DNA of 64,000 bases, from NCBI RefSeq assembly GCF_014196915.1, contig NZ_JACIEP010000013.1, forward strand, positions 1 to 64,000. The letters are read 5' to 3'. Made by a program: the position numbers and the translations under genes. Shown here piece after piece: positions 25,803 through 33,450 of this stretch. Source of the DNA: Dysgonomonas hofstadii (GTDB lineage: Bacteria; Bacteroidota; Bacteroidia; Bacteroidales; Dysgonomonadaceae). Numbering within the stretch: the stretch's first letter is position 1; the number at the start of each line of letters is the position of its first letter. Under the pieces are notes generated by a model, which searched no databases, was not told where the DNA came from, and was given only the letters and a program-made list of their open reading frames with translations.

Positions 25803-27227
25803 TTATAATAATGGAGAAAACAACCGCATCACCGATTCTTTGAACTTTTCGAACCGTCCTCTCTTATCCCATTCTTCAACAGATAAAAAGGTCGATTGTT
25901 CCATATCTTTCAAAAATACATTTTTAGCATGTGTACATGTAGTTTCATTATAGATAAAAGCATCTATTTCAAAGTTGTGTTCGAAACTTCGCACATCCAT
26001 ATTGGCTGAACCGGTTATGGTGAGTGAATTATCAATGATCATTAGTTTGGAATGCAAAAAACCCGCCTCAAAAAAATAAACACTCACTTTTGCATCCAAA
26101 ACATCTTTCAGATATGACATTGATGCAATATGCACGAATGTAGTATCGGAACTTCGTGGCAGCATCAGACGCACATCGACCCCACGCATAGAGGCCATCT
26201 GGAGAGCCAGAAGAAGGGAATCGGTCGGCACAAAATAAGGTGTCTGGATATAAATACATTCCTTCGCATTGGAAATAGCCTGCAAAATCCCCAGATGAAT
26301 ATCTTTATAAGGACCGACAGGACCACTTGTTGCCAGCTGCATCAGGTTATCTCCCTTATTTTCCAAAACAGGGTAATATGCATCAGACGCCAGAAACTCT
26401 TTACGGGAAGAATACCAGTCTATCAGAAACGAAGTTTGCAATCCGGCAACAGCCTTGCCCTCAATTTTAATATGGCTATCACGCCATACTCCGTTATTTA
26501 TTCCTTTTACATACCTGTCTGCAATATTCATGCCCCCCACAAATCCGACCTTTCCGTCTATAACTACTATCTTTCTGTGGTTACGGTAATTCACCCTGCT
26601 GGTAAGGAACTTAAACGCCACTTTCAAGAATGGCTGTACTTCAATACCCTGAGCCTGCATATCTTTGAAAAAGCTACGCTTAGCTTTCCATGACCCTACA
26701 TCATCATATATAAGACGAACTTCTACACCTTCCGCTGCTTTGCGCACCAAAATATTCCGGGTCTTACATCCGATTTCATCATCCAAAAAGATGTAATATT
26801 GAATATGTATGTGCTTTTTGGCTTTTTCCAGTTCTTCAAAAAGAGCTTCGAATTTTTTCTTTCCGTCCGAATAAAACTCAACACTGCTTCCTCCATATAA
26901 AGGCGATGATTTCAACCGGTTAAGTAAATTAACCAATCCTTTATGTTCTGCAGGGGGATTCAATGTTTCGAGAAGTTCTTTCCGTCCGATAGACCTCCGG
27001 TTGAGTTTTTTATACATCTTGTGGGAAATTAACCGCTGCTTACGACTGTCTTCCCCAAAAAAGTAATATATGATGAGCCCGACCAATGGCAACAACAGCA
27101 AAATCAATACCCATGAAATTGTTTTCAGGGGATTCCTGTTTTCTGAAATAACGATAATCATTGTACCCAATGCAGTCGCTACATACAAAATCTGGAATAT
27201 CAGGATTAGATTGCTAGCTGTTTCCAT
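25803..27227 (-). CDS. cls: Cardiolipin synthase
   Basis: Condenses two phosphatidylglycerols into cardiolipin and glycerol at the inner membrane. The 474-aa protein has two N-terminal transmembrane helices (residues about 7-27 and 35-56, with the typical PLKTISWVLILLLLPLVG) and two phospholipase D HKD motifs: NHRKIVVIDGKVGFVGG in the middle and HSKLMIIDNSLTITGSAN near the C-terminus. Length is normal for ClsA-type enzymes. It lies between the DUF2809 gene and the thioredoxin-like gene on the same strand. Confidence 0.95.
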   Translation of the reverse strand: METASNLILIFQILYVATALGTMIIVISENRNPLKTISWVLILLLLPLVGLIIYYFFGEDSRKQRLISHKMYKKLNRRSIGRKELLETLNPPAEHKGLVNLLNRLKSSPLYGGSSVEFYSDGKKKFEALFEELEKAKKHIHIQYYIFLDDEIGCKTRNILVRKAAEGVEVRLIYDDVGSWKAKRSFFKDMQAQGIEVQPFLKVAFKFLTSRVNYRNHRKIVVIDGKVGFVGGMNIADRYVKGINNGVWRDSHIKIEGKAVAGLQTSFLIDWYSSRKEFLASDAYYPVLENKGDNLMQLATSGPVGPYKDIHLGILQAISNAKECIYIQTPYFVPTDSLLLALQMASMRGVDVRLMLPRSSDTTFVHIASMSYLKDVLDAKVSVYFFEAGFLHSKLMIIDNSLTITGSANMDVRSFEHNFEIDAFIYNETTCTHAKNVFLKDMEQSTFLSVEEWDKRGRFEKFKESVMRLFSPLL

Positions 27228-27274
27228 AGACCGATTTAACTTTCCTTCATGTCAAAGGTATAAATAAAATTTCA

Positions 27275-27679
27275 CTACTGTAGTTTTGCTTCTGCATTAT
27301 CTTTATCACCTTGCTTTCTATCAATAAAATAGCAGATAGCACCACCTACAGTATAACAAACTATATCTCCCCAGCTAAACGAAGAGCCTATTACCGTACG
27401 CATTACCTTATTATTCTGCATATTCAACACTTCCACCAAATTAAAATACTGTCCTGTTTCGACAAACCACGCAAAAAGGACAACACCAGTGACAATATAT
27501 AACGGTTTAGTTTGCACAAAGGTTTTCACAAAGTAGTACATCAGTATCACCACCAATATATCGCCACCATAAGGGCGAACAAAACTGTCATTGACAAATT
27601 TGGCGATAATAATCTCTACAATAAAAATAATGAGGAATATTATGAAAGGCTTAAGATTGAATCTGAATTTAAAGGACAT
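27275..27679 (-). CDS. DUF2809-like small membrane protein
   Basis: 134 aa with four predicted transmembrane helices. The sequence FVRPYGGDILVVILMY and the C-terminal SSFSWGDIVCYTVGGAICYFID fit the DUF2809 family of unknown function. Polar residues in the conserved RPYGGD and SFSWGD blocks suggest a functional site in the membrane. It starts two bases after rsgA ends on the same strand, so it is expected to be co-transcribed with rsgA, though no functional link is known. Confidence 0.85.
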   Translation of the reverse strand: MSFKFRFNLKPFIIFLIIFIVEIIIAKFVNDSFVRPYGGDILVVILMYYFVKTFVQTKPLYIVTGVVLFAWFVETGQYFNLVEVLNMQNNKVMRTVIGSSFSWGDIVCYTVGGAICYFIDRKQGDKDNAEAKLQ

Positions 27680-27681
27680 AC

Positions 27682-28608
27682 TTATTTCCTGTATTTTTCT
27701 TCGGTTTCCTCCTCCATCATACTCAGGTACGATTTATACCGGCTTTCACTTATGTAGTGTTCCTCTACTGCTTTGCGTACAGCACACCCCGGCTCATTGA
27801 TATGTATACAATTATTGAACCGGCAGTCTTTCGAAAATCTGAATATCTCGGGGAAAAAGTGAAATATCTCATCTTTTTCCATGTGCACCACCCCAAACCC
27901 CTTAATTCCGGGAGTATCAATAATAAATCCACCTCCGGGCAACTCTATCATTTCCGAGAATGTAGTGGTATGCATCCCTTTACCATGATAACCGGATATA
28001 GCTCCTGTTTTTAAATCAACACTTGGTATCAGGGAATTTATCAGCGTGGATTTTCCTACCCCCGAATGGCCTGCAAACAACGTGACCTTATCTTTTATTT
28101 TTTCCTGTAAGGCGTCTAAACCATCCTTTTGCAGGGCAGATATCTTTACACATGGATAGCCTATATATTCATACAGGTTGATAAGAGCGTTCATGTATTC
28201 ATTATCATCCTCATCATAGATATCCGTCTTATTGAAAACCAGATTTACAGGAACTCTGTATGCTTCGGCCGAAGCCAGAAAACGATCTATAAAAACCGTG
28301 GATGTCACCGGCTGGTCAACTGTGACTACAAGGAAGCAAAGGTCGATATTAGCAGCAAGGATATGTGATTGTTTCGATAAGTTTGAGGAACGGCGTACGA
28401 TATAGTTTTTACGGTCTTCTATCTCTGTAATAAGTGCTGTACCCTCGTTGTTTTCCACAATAACTACCCTGTCTCCCACAGCTATAGGATTGGTACTTCT
28501 TATTTCTTTCAGGCGAAAGTTACCTTTCACTTTACACTCAATATCACGTCCGTCGTCAGTACGAACAAGATACCAGCTACCTGTATTTTTTATTACAAGA
28601 CCGTTCAT
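27682..28608 (-). CDS. rsgA: Ribosome small-subunit GTPase RsgA
   Basis: Circularly permuted GTPase that acts in late 30S assembly. The 308-aa protein shows the permuted order: OB-fold (1-70), G4 NKTD at 126-129, P-loop GHSGVGKS at 180-187, G3 DTPG at 231-234, and the zinc site with C262, C267, H269 and C275. All key residues are present. It is followed closely by the DUF2809 gene. Upstream, between it and frr, is a repeat-built hairpin (28612-28674). Confidence 0.97.
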   Translation of the reverse strand: MNGLVIKNTGSWYLVRTDDGRDIECKVKGNFRLKEIRSTNPIAVGDRVVIVENNEGTALITEIEDRKNYIVRRSSNLSKQSHILAANIDLCFLVVTVDQPVTSTVFIDRFLASAEAYRVPVNLVFNKTDIYDEDDNEYMNALINLYEYIGYPCVKISALQKDGLDALQEKIKDKVTLFAGHSGVGKSTLINSLIPSVDLKTGAISGYHGKGMHTTTFSEMIELPGGGFIIDTPGIKGFGVVHMEKDEIFHFFPEIFRFSKDCRFNNCIHINEPGCAVRKAVEEHYISESRYKSYLSMMEEETEEKYRK

Positions 28609-28611
28609 TAA

Positions 28612-28674
28612 TTAGCAAATTTGAAAATTAGCAAATTTGAAAATTCAGGATCTTAGCTATTTGCTAATTTTCAA
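28612..28674. repeat. Tandem-and-inverted repeat hairpin between rsgA and frr
   Basis: The 16-bp unit TTAGCAAATTTGAAAA occurs twice in tandem (28612-28627 and 28628-28643). Its second phase, TTGAAAATTAGCAAAT (28621-28636), pairs perfectly with ATTTGCTAATTTTCAA (28659-28674). It could act as a terminator-like or mRNA-stabilising hairpin between two minus-strand genes. Confidence 0.8.
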
Positions 28675-28691
28675 ATTCTCGAATTGGCTAA

Positions 28692-29255
28692 TTATACTGT
28701 CAATATTTCTTTTTCTTTCAATGCGAAAACTTCATCTATCTTTTTGATGTATTTATCGTGAAGTTTCTGCATTTCGTTTTCTGCATCCTTGGCCACATCT
28801 TCAGCGACTCCGTCTTTCACCGACTTTTTATAAGCATCTATGGCGTCACGGCGGGCGTTACGCACACTCACCTTTGCGTCTTCAGCTTCCTGTTTGGCCT
28901 GTTTTACCAATTGTTTACGGCGCTCTTCTGTCAACGGAGGAATGGACAGGCGAATAACTTCTCCATTATTATCAGGTGTTATGCCTACATCCGAATTAAG
29001 GATAGCTTTTTCCACGTCTTTCAGCATTTGCTTTTCCCATGGCTGCACTATAATAGTACGTGCATCTGGCGTATTGATGGAAGCTACTCCGCTCAAAGGC
29101 GTCAATGTACCATAATAGTCCAGTTTAATACCATCAAGAATACGGGGATTCGCTTTTCCGGCACGGATATGGGCTAACGCTTCATCCAAGAATTCAACGG
29201 AATCCTGCATCTTCTTTTCTGCTTTCTGTTCGATCTGTTTCAGGTCTGTTGCCAT
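28692..29255 (-). CDS. frr: Ribosome recycling factor
   Basis: Splits the post-termination ribosome together with EF-G. The 187-aa protein has the normal length and family sequence: [40 protein letters not shown], and [32 protein letters not shown]. It lies downstream of pyrH on the same strand, the common pyrH-frr order, with a 108-bp gap that contains a repeat-built hairpin. No anomaly. Confidence 0.97.
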   Translation of the reverse strand: MATDLKQIEQKAEKKMQDSVEFLDEALAHIRAGKANPRILDGIKLDYYGTLTPLSGVASINTPDARTIIVQPWEKQMLKDVEKAILNSDVGITPDNNGEVIRLSIPPLTEERRKQLVKQAKQEAEDAKVSVRNARRDAIDAYKKSVKDGVAEDVAKDAENEMQKLHDKYIKKIDEVFALKEKEILTV

Positions 29256-29271
29256 AATTATTATATTTTTA

Positions 29272-29353
29272 GTTTCAAGATTTCAAGATTTCAGGTTTCA
29301 AGATTATCTGGATTTATTCAATTTTGAAATCTTAAAACCTTAAATCTTGAAAC
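29272..29353. repeat. Repeat-built hairpin between pyrH and frr
   Basis: The unit TTTCAAGAT occurs three times (29273, 29281, 29295). GTTTCAAGATTT (29272-29283) pairs perfectly with AAATCTTGAAAC (29342-29353). It resembles the rsgA-frr hairpin in architecture but not in sequence. Confidence 0.75.
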
Positions 29354-29363
29354 TCCCTTATGT

Positions 29364-30074
29364 TTATGCGTGTACATAAGTACCGACTTTTTCCCCTTTT
29401 ATCAATTTTTCAAGGTTTCCGGGCGTATCCATATCAAATACCACAATCGGCAGATTATTCTCCTTACACATAATAGTCGCCGTCATATCCATCACCTTCA
29501 AACCACGTTCATATACTTCATCATACGATATCGTATCGAACTTAGTCGCAGTAGGATCTTTTTCCGGATCAGCTGTATATACGCCGTCCACACGTGTTCC
29601 TTTAAGCATCACATCAGCTTCTATCTCAATTCCACGAAGTGAGGAACCTGTATCAGTTGTAAAAAACGGATTACCCGTTCCACATGATAAGATAGCGACT
29701 TCGCCGTTTTCCATTGCTTCAATAGCTTTCCACTTACTGTAAACTTCACCTATGGGTTCCATACGGATAGCTGTCAGCACCCGCGATTTTTGTCCTACAG
29801 CAGTCAATGCCGAACTCAGCCCAAGACTATTGATCACTGTAGCCAACATGCCCATCTGGTCGCCTTTTACCCGGTCATAACCTTTCGAGGCTCCACTCAA
29901 TCCACGGAAAATATTTCCTCCTCCTATAACAATACTGATCTGCACTCCCATATCGGCTACAGCCTTTATCTGAGTAGCATATTCATTCAACCGGTTTACA
30001 TCTATGCCATATTGTTGTTCCCCCATCAGGGATTCTCCGCTTAGCTTGAGGAGTATTCTTCCGTATTTTACCAT
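29364..30074 (-). CDS. pyrH: Uridylate kinase
   Basis: Phosphorylates UMP to UDP; hexameric, cytoplasmic. The 236-aa protein has KYGRILLKLSGESLMG, the GGGNIFRG nucleotide loop, DRVKGDQMGMLATVINSL, and GTGNPFFTTDT, all hallmarks of bacterial PyrH in the amino acid kinase family. It is the first gene of the pyrH-frr unit on the minus strand. About 130 bp upstream lies repeat R3. No anomaly. Confidence 0.97.
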   Translation of the reverse strand: MVKYGRILLKLSGESLMGEQQYGIDVNRLNEYATQIKAVADMGVQISIVIGGGNIFRGLSGASKGYDRVKGDQMGMLATVINSLGLSSALTAVGQKSRVLTAIRMEPIGEVYSKWKAIEAMENGEVAILSCGTGNPFFTTDTGSSLRGIEIEADVMLKGTRVDGVYTADPEKDPTATKFDTISYDEVYERGLKVMDMTATIMCKENNLPIVVFDMDTPGNLEKLIKGEKVGTYVHA

Positions 30075-30204
30075 ATCTATTCTTTATAACTATGCAAATC
30101 TAGCATATTTTGCGAAATTATGAAAACCTGACACAGCGATATTAATATTTACACATAAATAATAGGGTTGGTCAGATATATTGAAAGCAATCCGGTTTTG
30201 TATT

Positions 30205-30795
30205 TTTTTTGAAGAACTTTATCTATGTATGGAAAGAGTTATGAATTATGCCAATCAGTAGTTGAAATTATTATGATTGTAAAAAATAATCGTTCTATTT
30301 TACTAACGCGCCCTTCGGGTTTGTTTTTCATTTTGGCATTGCCCAAAACGAAACAAAAGGCTAGTGCTTCGTTCCCCGCCGACCTGTCATCGGCTTGCCG
30401 GCTAAACCAAATAAACTCGCCTGCGGCTCAGACAGTATTTGGTTTCACGCTGTCTTCACCGGACAAGTGCCCGTCGTAGGAACCTATGCACGGAAAGCTG
30501 GCGCACGACAGGGAATTACCCTGCCTTGAGGTGGCTTTGCCCGGTGGCATTAAGCCGTAGTGCGGGGCACCCGTCAGGCGAGAGGGGCGTGAAATGGGAA
30601 GCGTCCGCAGGACAATCTTTCCATTTAGCTCCTGAGCCTGTAACGGGTCGCATGCAGGATGAGCCACCAAAGCATTTTTGGTTCCTTTTGCGGCTTTGGG
30701 CAAAAGGAACACAAGCAATCTTCGATTGCGCGTAGTAAAAAACAATAGAACGATTAAATCTAACTACTGATCCGCATGAGTTATAAGTTATGAAT
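30205..30795. repeat. Structured repeat, full copy (R3)
   Basis: Core 30288-30755 (468 bp) with perfect 12-bp inverted ends AATCGTTCTATT / AATAGAACGATT. Left arm A (TTATGCCAATCAGTAGTTG); right arm inverted F-type (AAATCTAACTACTGATCCGC). Inner ends CTAACGCGC and GCGCGTAG also pair. Cassettes are CCAAATA...TATTTGG (30407-30442) and TGGGAAG...CTTTCCA; the right-hand hairpin is GTTCCTTTTGC (30681-30691) / GCAAAAGGAAC (30700-30710). Open frames on both strands (for example 30428-30745 minus) are shadows of the repeat. Confidence 0.92.
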
Positions 30796-30817
30796 GGAGG
30801 GTATAAAATGTGCAGAT

Positions 30818-31000
30818 GTGTCAGGTTTTAACAAAACAAGTTTCTCGCAAAGACGCAGAGACGCAAAGAATGAAATTGTTAACTGTTCACTGAATGAAGT
30901 GTCAGGTTTTGGTTGAAAAAGATGCAAAAGTGTAACTTTTGTAACTTTTTGCCTCGCCTTCGCTTCGGCGATTGCTAATTGTCAGATTTTCTATTATCAA
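30818..31000. repeat. Flank-type repeat module (F2, inverted)
   Basis: Reverse complement of the module left of R4 and of part of 112-280. It contains GTGTCAGGTTT at 30818 and 30899, the GCAAAGACGCAGAGACGCAAAG block and GGTTGAAAAAGATGCAAAAG. The end reads TTTGCCTCGCCTTCGCTTCGG. It joins R3 to the cyclophilin gene region. Confidence 0.8.
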
Positions 31001-31060
31001 TTTTAATAAATCACAACAGATGAAAAAACCACAACAAATTTCTATAAAGAAAATAATAAC

Positions 31061-31068
31061 TACTTTTG
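31061..31068 (+). promoter_or_regulatory. -7 element for the cyclophilin gene
   Basis: TACTTTTG fits TAnnTTTG; a weak -33 TTTC lies 18 bp upstream. Transcription would begin near 31075, giving a very short leader before ATG 31088. Confidence 0.45.
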
Positions 31069-31087
31069 TTATTCTTAATAAAACTAT

Positions 31088-31909
31088 ATGAAGAAGCTAT
31101 TATATATAACAATCCTATTAATCTCCACAACAATGTGCAGTAGCAAGAAAGAGCCTATAGTTCTCATCCAAACCAATTACGGAAATATAAAAGTAAAATT
31201 ATATAACGAAACACCCAGACACAGGGACAACTTCCTAAAAAAAGCAGAAGAGGGATTTTTTAAGGATCTCACTTTTCATCGGGTTATCAAAGACTTTATG
31301 ATACAAGGCGGCGATCCGAAAAGCAAGAATGAAACAGATTCCATTTCTGCCGATTCTCCGGAAGAAAAGAGAATGAGGGATACAATTCCTGCTGAAATCA
31401 GGTTTCCTCAATTGTACCATAAGCGGGGATCGCTAGCAGCTGCACGCTGGGGTGATGCGGAAAACCCGACAAGAGCTTCGGATGCTTCACAATTCTACAT
31501 TGTTACGGGTGAACTCCGGTTCGATGAAAAACTGGACGAAATAGAGAAAAAACGTTTTGAAAATCTGAAGCAAGATATCTATAATAAACTGCAATCGGCC
31601 AACATGGACACCATAAAAGCTCTTTATAAAGAAGGAAATCGTATAGCGATTACCGAACTGAGAGAACAATGGAGATCCGAGGCAGAGATCGAAGCCAATG
31701 AAAGAAAAACAGAGACACTATATACTGAAGAGCAAAGAGAATTCTACAAGACCAGAGGTGGAACCCCTCATCTGGATGGGGCTTATACTGTCTTCGGCGA
31801 GGTGATAGAAGGTATGGATGTAGTGGATAAGATACAGAATGTAAAGACCAACGAAAAGGACAAACCTCTTTCCCCCGTTATAATGAATATAGTTGTACTG
31901 GAAAAATAA
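31088..31909 (+). CDS. Cyclophilin-type peptidyl-prolyl isomerase, likely lipoprotein
   Basis: 273 aa. A short hydrophobic leader ends in a cysteine (STTMCSS), suggesting a lipoprotein in the periplasm, although methionine before the cysteine is unusual. The cyclophilin core is split: the first part has TNYGNIKVKLYNETPRHRDNF, FHRVIKDFMIQGGDP and the SQFYIVTG block; a charged helical insert of about 75 residues follows (residues 145-220). The core then resumes with YTVFGEVIEGMDVVDKI. This insert is common in Bacteroidales cyclophilins. It assists folding of envelope proteins. The cupin gene follows by 8 bp. Confidence 0.92.
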   Translation: MKKLLYITILLISTTMCSSKKEPIVLIQTNYGNIKVKLYNETPRHRDNFLKKAEEGFFKDLTFHRVIKDFMIQGGDPKSKNETDSISADSPEEKRMRDTIPAEIRFPQLYHKRGSLAAARWGDAENPTRASDASQFYIVTGELRFDEKLDEIEKKRFENLKQDIYNKLQSANMDTIKALYKEGNRIAITELREQWRSEAEIEANERKTETLYTEEQREFYKTRGGTPHLDGAYTVFGEVIEGMDVVDKIQNVKTNEKDKPLSPVIMNIVVLEK

Positions 31910-31917
31910 TAAAGATT

Positions 31918-32259
31918 ATGGAACAAAGCAAGGAATTCATACTACACAACGAAATCCCGGTTGAAACAGTCGGCAAAGGTGTAACGCGCCAGATACTAGG
32001 CTATAATAATGATATAATGCTGGTAAAGATTGCCTTTGAAAAAGGTGCTATCGGCGATATACATAGCCATCCACATATTCAAACATCTTATATAGTAAAA
32101 GGGAAATTTGAAGTGACCATAAATAACAATAGACAGAATCTTGAAGAAGGAGACGGTTTTTTTGTTCCCGGAAATTGTCTTCATGGTGTATTATGCCTTG
32201 AAGAGGGTATCATCATCGATACATTCACTCCTGTAAGGGAAGATTTTCTGAAACATTAA
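31918..32259 (+). CDS. Small cupin-domain protein
   Basis: 113 aa, single cupin barrel. Metal-binding motif 1 is visible as GDIHSHPHIQTSYIVKGKFEVT (histidines and the later glutamate), and motif 2 as GDGFFVPGNCLHGV. Family members bind small molecules or metals; no substrate can be inferred. No signal peptide. It lies 8 bp after the cyclophilin gene and 24 bp before the Nudix gene, all on the plus strand, so the three may be one transcript. Confidence 0.9.
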   Translation: MEQSKEFILHNEIPVETVGKGVTRQILGYNNDIMLVKIAFEKGAIGDIHSHPHIQTSYIVKGKFEVTINNNRQNLEEGDGFFVPGNCLHGVLCLEEGIIIDTFTPVREDFLKH

Positions 32260-32283
32260 CATCTTTACAACAAATAATCGAAT

Positions 32284-32841
32284 ATGGGATCAAATGACAT
32301 GAAATGGAAAGTTCTGAAAAGTGAATATCTGGCACACGAGCCCTGGTTTACAGTCCGCCGCGAGCATGTAGAATTACCCAACGGCAACCAGATAAAAGAT
32401 TATTATATATATGAATACCCCGACTGGGTGAATGTGATAGCAATCACCAAAGACAATAAATTTGTTTTCGTACGTCAATACAGGCACGGGCTAAGCATCA
32501 CCGAGATGGAACTATGCGCAGGTGTATGCGAAAATGATGATCCGTCACCTTTAGTGTCCGCCCAACGTGAATTATTGGAAGAAACAGGCTACGGCAAAGG
32601 CGAGTGGAAAGAAATTATGCAGGTATCGCCAAATCCCAGCACCAACACGAATATCACTCATTGCTTCGTGGCGACGGATGTTGAAGTCGTTTCAGGGCAA
32701 CATCTCGAACCATCAGAAGATATTACGGTGCATTTACTGACTCTCGATGAGGTAAAAGAACTTCTTCGCAATAATAAGATGATGCAAGCAACACAGGTCG
32801 CTCCTCTTTGGAAATACATAGCGGAAAACCACCTGATGTAA
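32284..32841 (+). CDS. Nudix hydrolase, ADP-ribose pyrophosphatase-like
   Basis: 185 aa. Hydrolyses a nucleoside diphosphate linked to another moiety; the layout (WFTVRREHVELPNG, YEYPDWVNVIAIT, FVRQYRHGL) is that of ADP-ribose pyrophosphatases. The Nudix box shows RELLEETGYG, but the usual glutamate eight residues before the arginine is not there (proline; an aspartate lies one further), so the box is slightly divergent. ATG at 32284; ATG 32299 is an alternative. It ends two bases before the convergent PNPOx-like gene. Confidence 0.88.
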   Translation: MGSNDMKWKVLKSEYLAHEPWFTVRREHVELPNGNQIKDYYIYEYPDWVNVIAITKDNKFVFVRQYRHGLSITEMELCAGVCENDDPSPLVSAQRELLEETGYGKGEWKEIMQVSPNPSTNTNITHCFVATDVEVVSGQHLEPSEDITVHLLTLDEVKELLRNNKMMQATQVAPLWKYIAENHLM

Positions 32842-32843
32842 AA

Positions 32844-33347
32844 TTAAAATTCCAGTTTATCCTTATAGTTGCGGGAATTGGGGTGAGGTACGCCAAACAC
32901 TTTTGTAGAGATATCTTCTATCTCTATTTTCCACACACGTACATTGTGGACAGAGGGTTCCGAATAAGTAAAAGCACGTTCCGTATATTGTTTCATTATA
33001 ATATCAAGCGCTTTTATCTTTTCTTCATAATCTTCCTCAAAGACAACCTTGCCTCTGCAAATCACACTCGCTCCTTTCATCCGGTAACTGCAAGCCACAC
33101 TTTCATTCTGAAAGGTAAGTACCGGTTCAGTACAGAAAGTGATACATACCTCCGGGTTCTTCGCCAAAGCATTGATGCTGGATCCTTCCTGTGCAGAATG
33201 CAGGTAGATCACATCATCTTTATAGCCAAAATTCATGGGAATCACATAAGGAAAGCCATTCAGGTCTATCATACCAACATAGCAAACCGTATTCTTTGCA
33301 ATTATCTCTTCTATCAAATGCCGTTCTTCAACGGTAACAGTCATCAT
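32844..33347 (-). CDS. Pyridoxamine 5'-phosphate oxidase-like flavin protein
   Basis: 167 aa, split-barrel flavin-binding fold. The sequence (VCYVGMIDLNGFPYVIPMNFGY, IYLHSAQEGSSINALAKNPEVCITF, then VICRGKVVFEEDYEEKIKAL) fits the large PNPOx-like family that includes NimA-type nitroimidazole reductases. I do not claim a resistance role: the family is broad. The protein is probably a soluble flavin- or heme-binding reductase. It converges with the Nudix gene. A -7-like element for it lies at 33376-33383. Confidence 0.85.
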   Translation of the reverse strand: MMTVTVEERHLIEEIIAKNTVCYVGMIDLNGFPYVIPMNFGYKDDVIYLHSAQEGSSINALAKNPEVCITFCTEPVLTFQNESVACSYRMKGASVICRGKVVFEEDYEEKIKALDIIMKQYTERAFTYSEPSVHNVRVWKIEIEDISTKVFGVPHPNSRNYKDKLEF

Positions 33348-33375
33348 AATATTTTTGTTTTTTTGAGGTTCTGTG

Positions 33376-33383
33376 CAAAGATA
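33376..33383 (-). promoter_or_regulatory. -7 element for the PNPOx-like gene
   Basis: CAAAGATA, read as TATCTTTG on the minus strand. It gives a leader of about 20 bases before the start at 33347. The nrdJ terminator lies just upstream. Confidence 0.5.
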
Positions 33384-33391
33384 AAATAAAA

Positions 33392-33416
33392 GCGGGAACG
33401 GTAAAAACCGCCCCCG
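33392..33416 (-). terminator. Terminator after nrdJ
   Basis: Imperfect GC-rich stem, GCGGG-ACGGT against ACCG-CCCCCG around AAAA, followed on the minus strand by TTTTATTTTATC. It lies 35 bp after the nrdJ stop. Confidence 0.7.
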
Positions 33417-33450
33417 ACTAAACTAAACTCAATATAATCATTTACCTGTA

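Noticed and set aside
30205-30795. Repeat as an ORF-less group II intron
   Set aside because: I found no domain V-like hairpin and no GTGYG start, and the copies have terminal inverted repeats, which introns do not.
32844-33347. PNPOx-like gene as a nim-type nitroimidazole resistance gene
   Set aside because: It shares the fold only at family level; nothing in the sequence sets it apart from general flavin-binding relatives.
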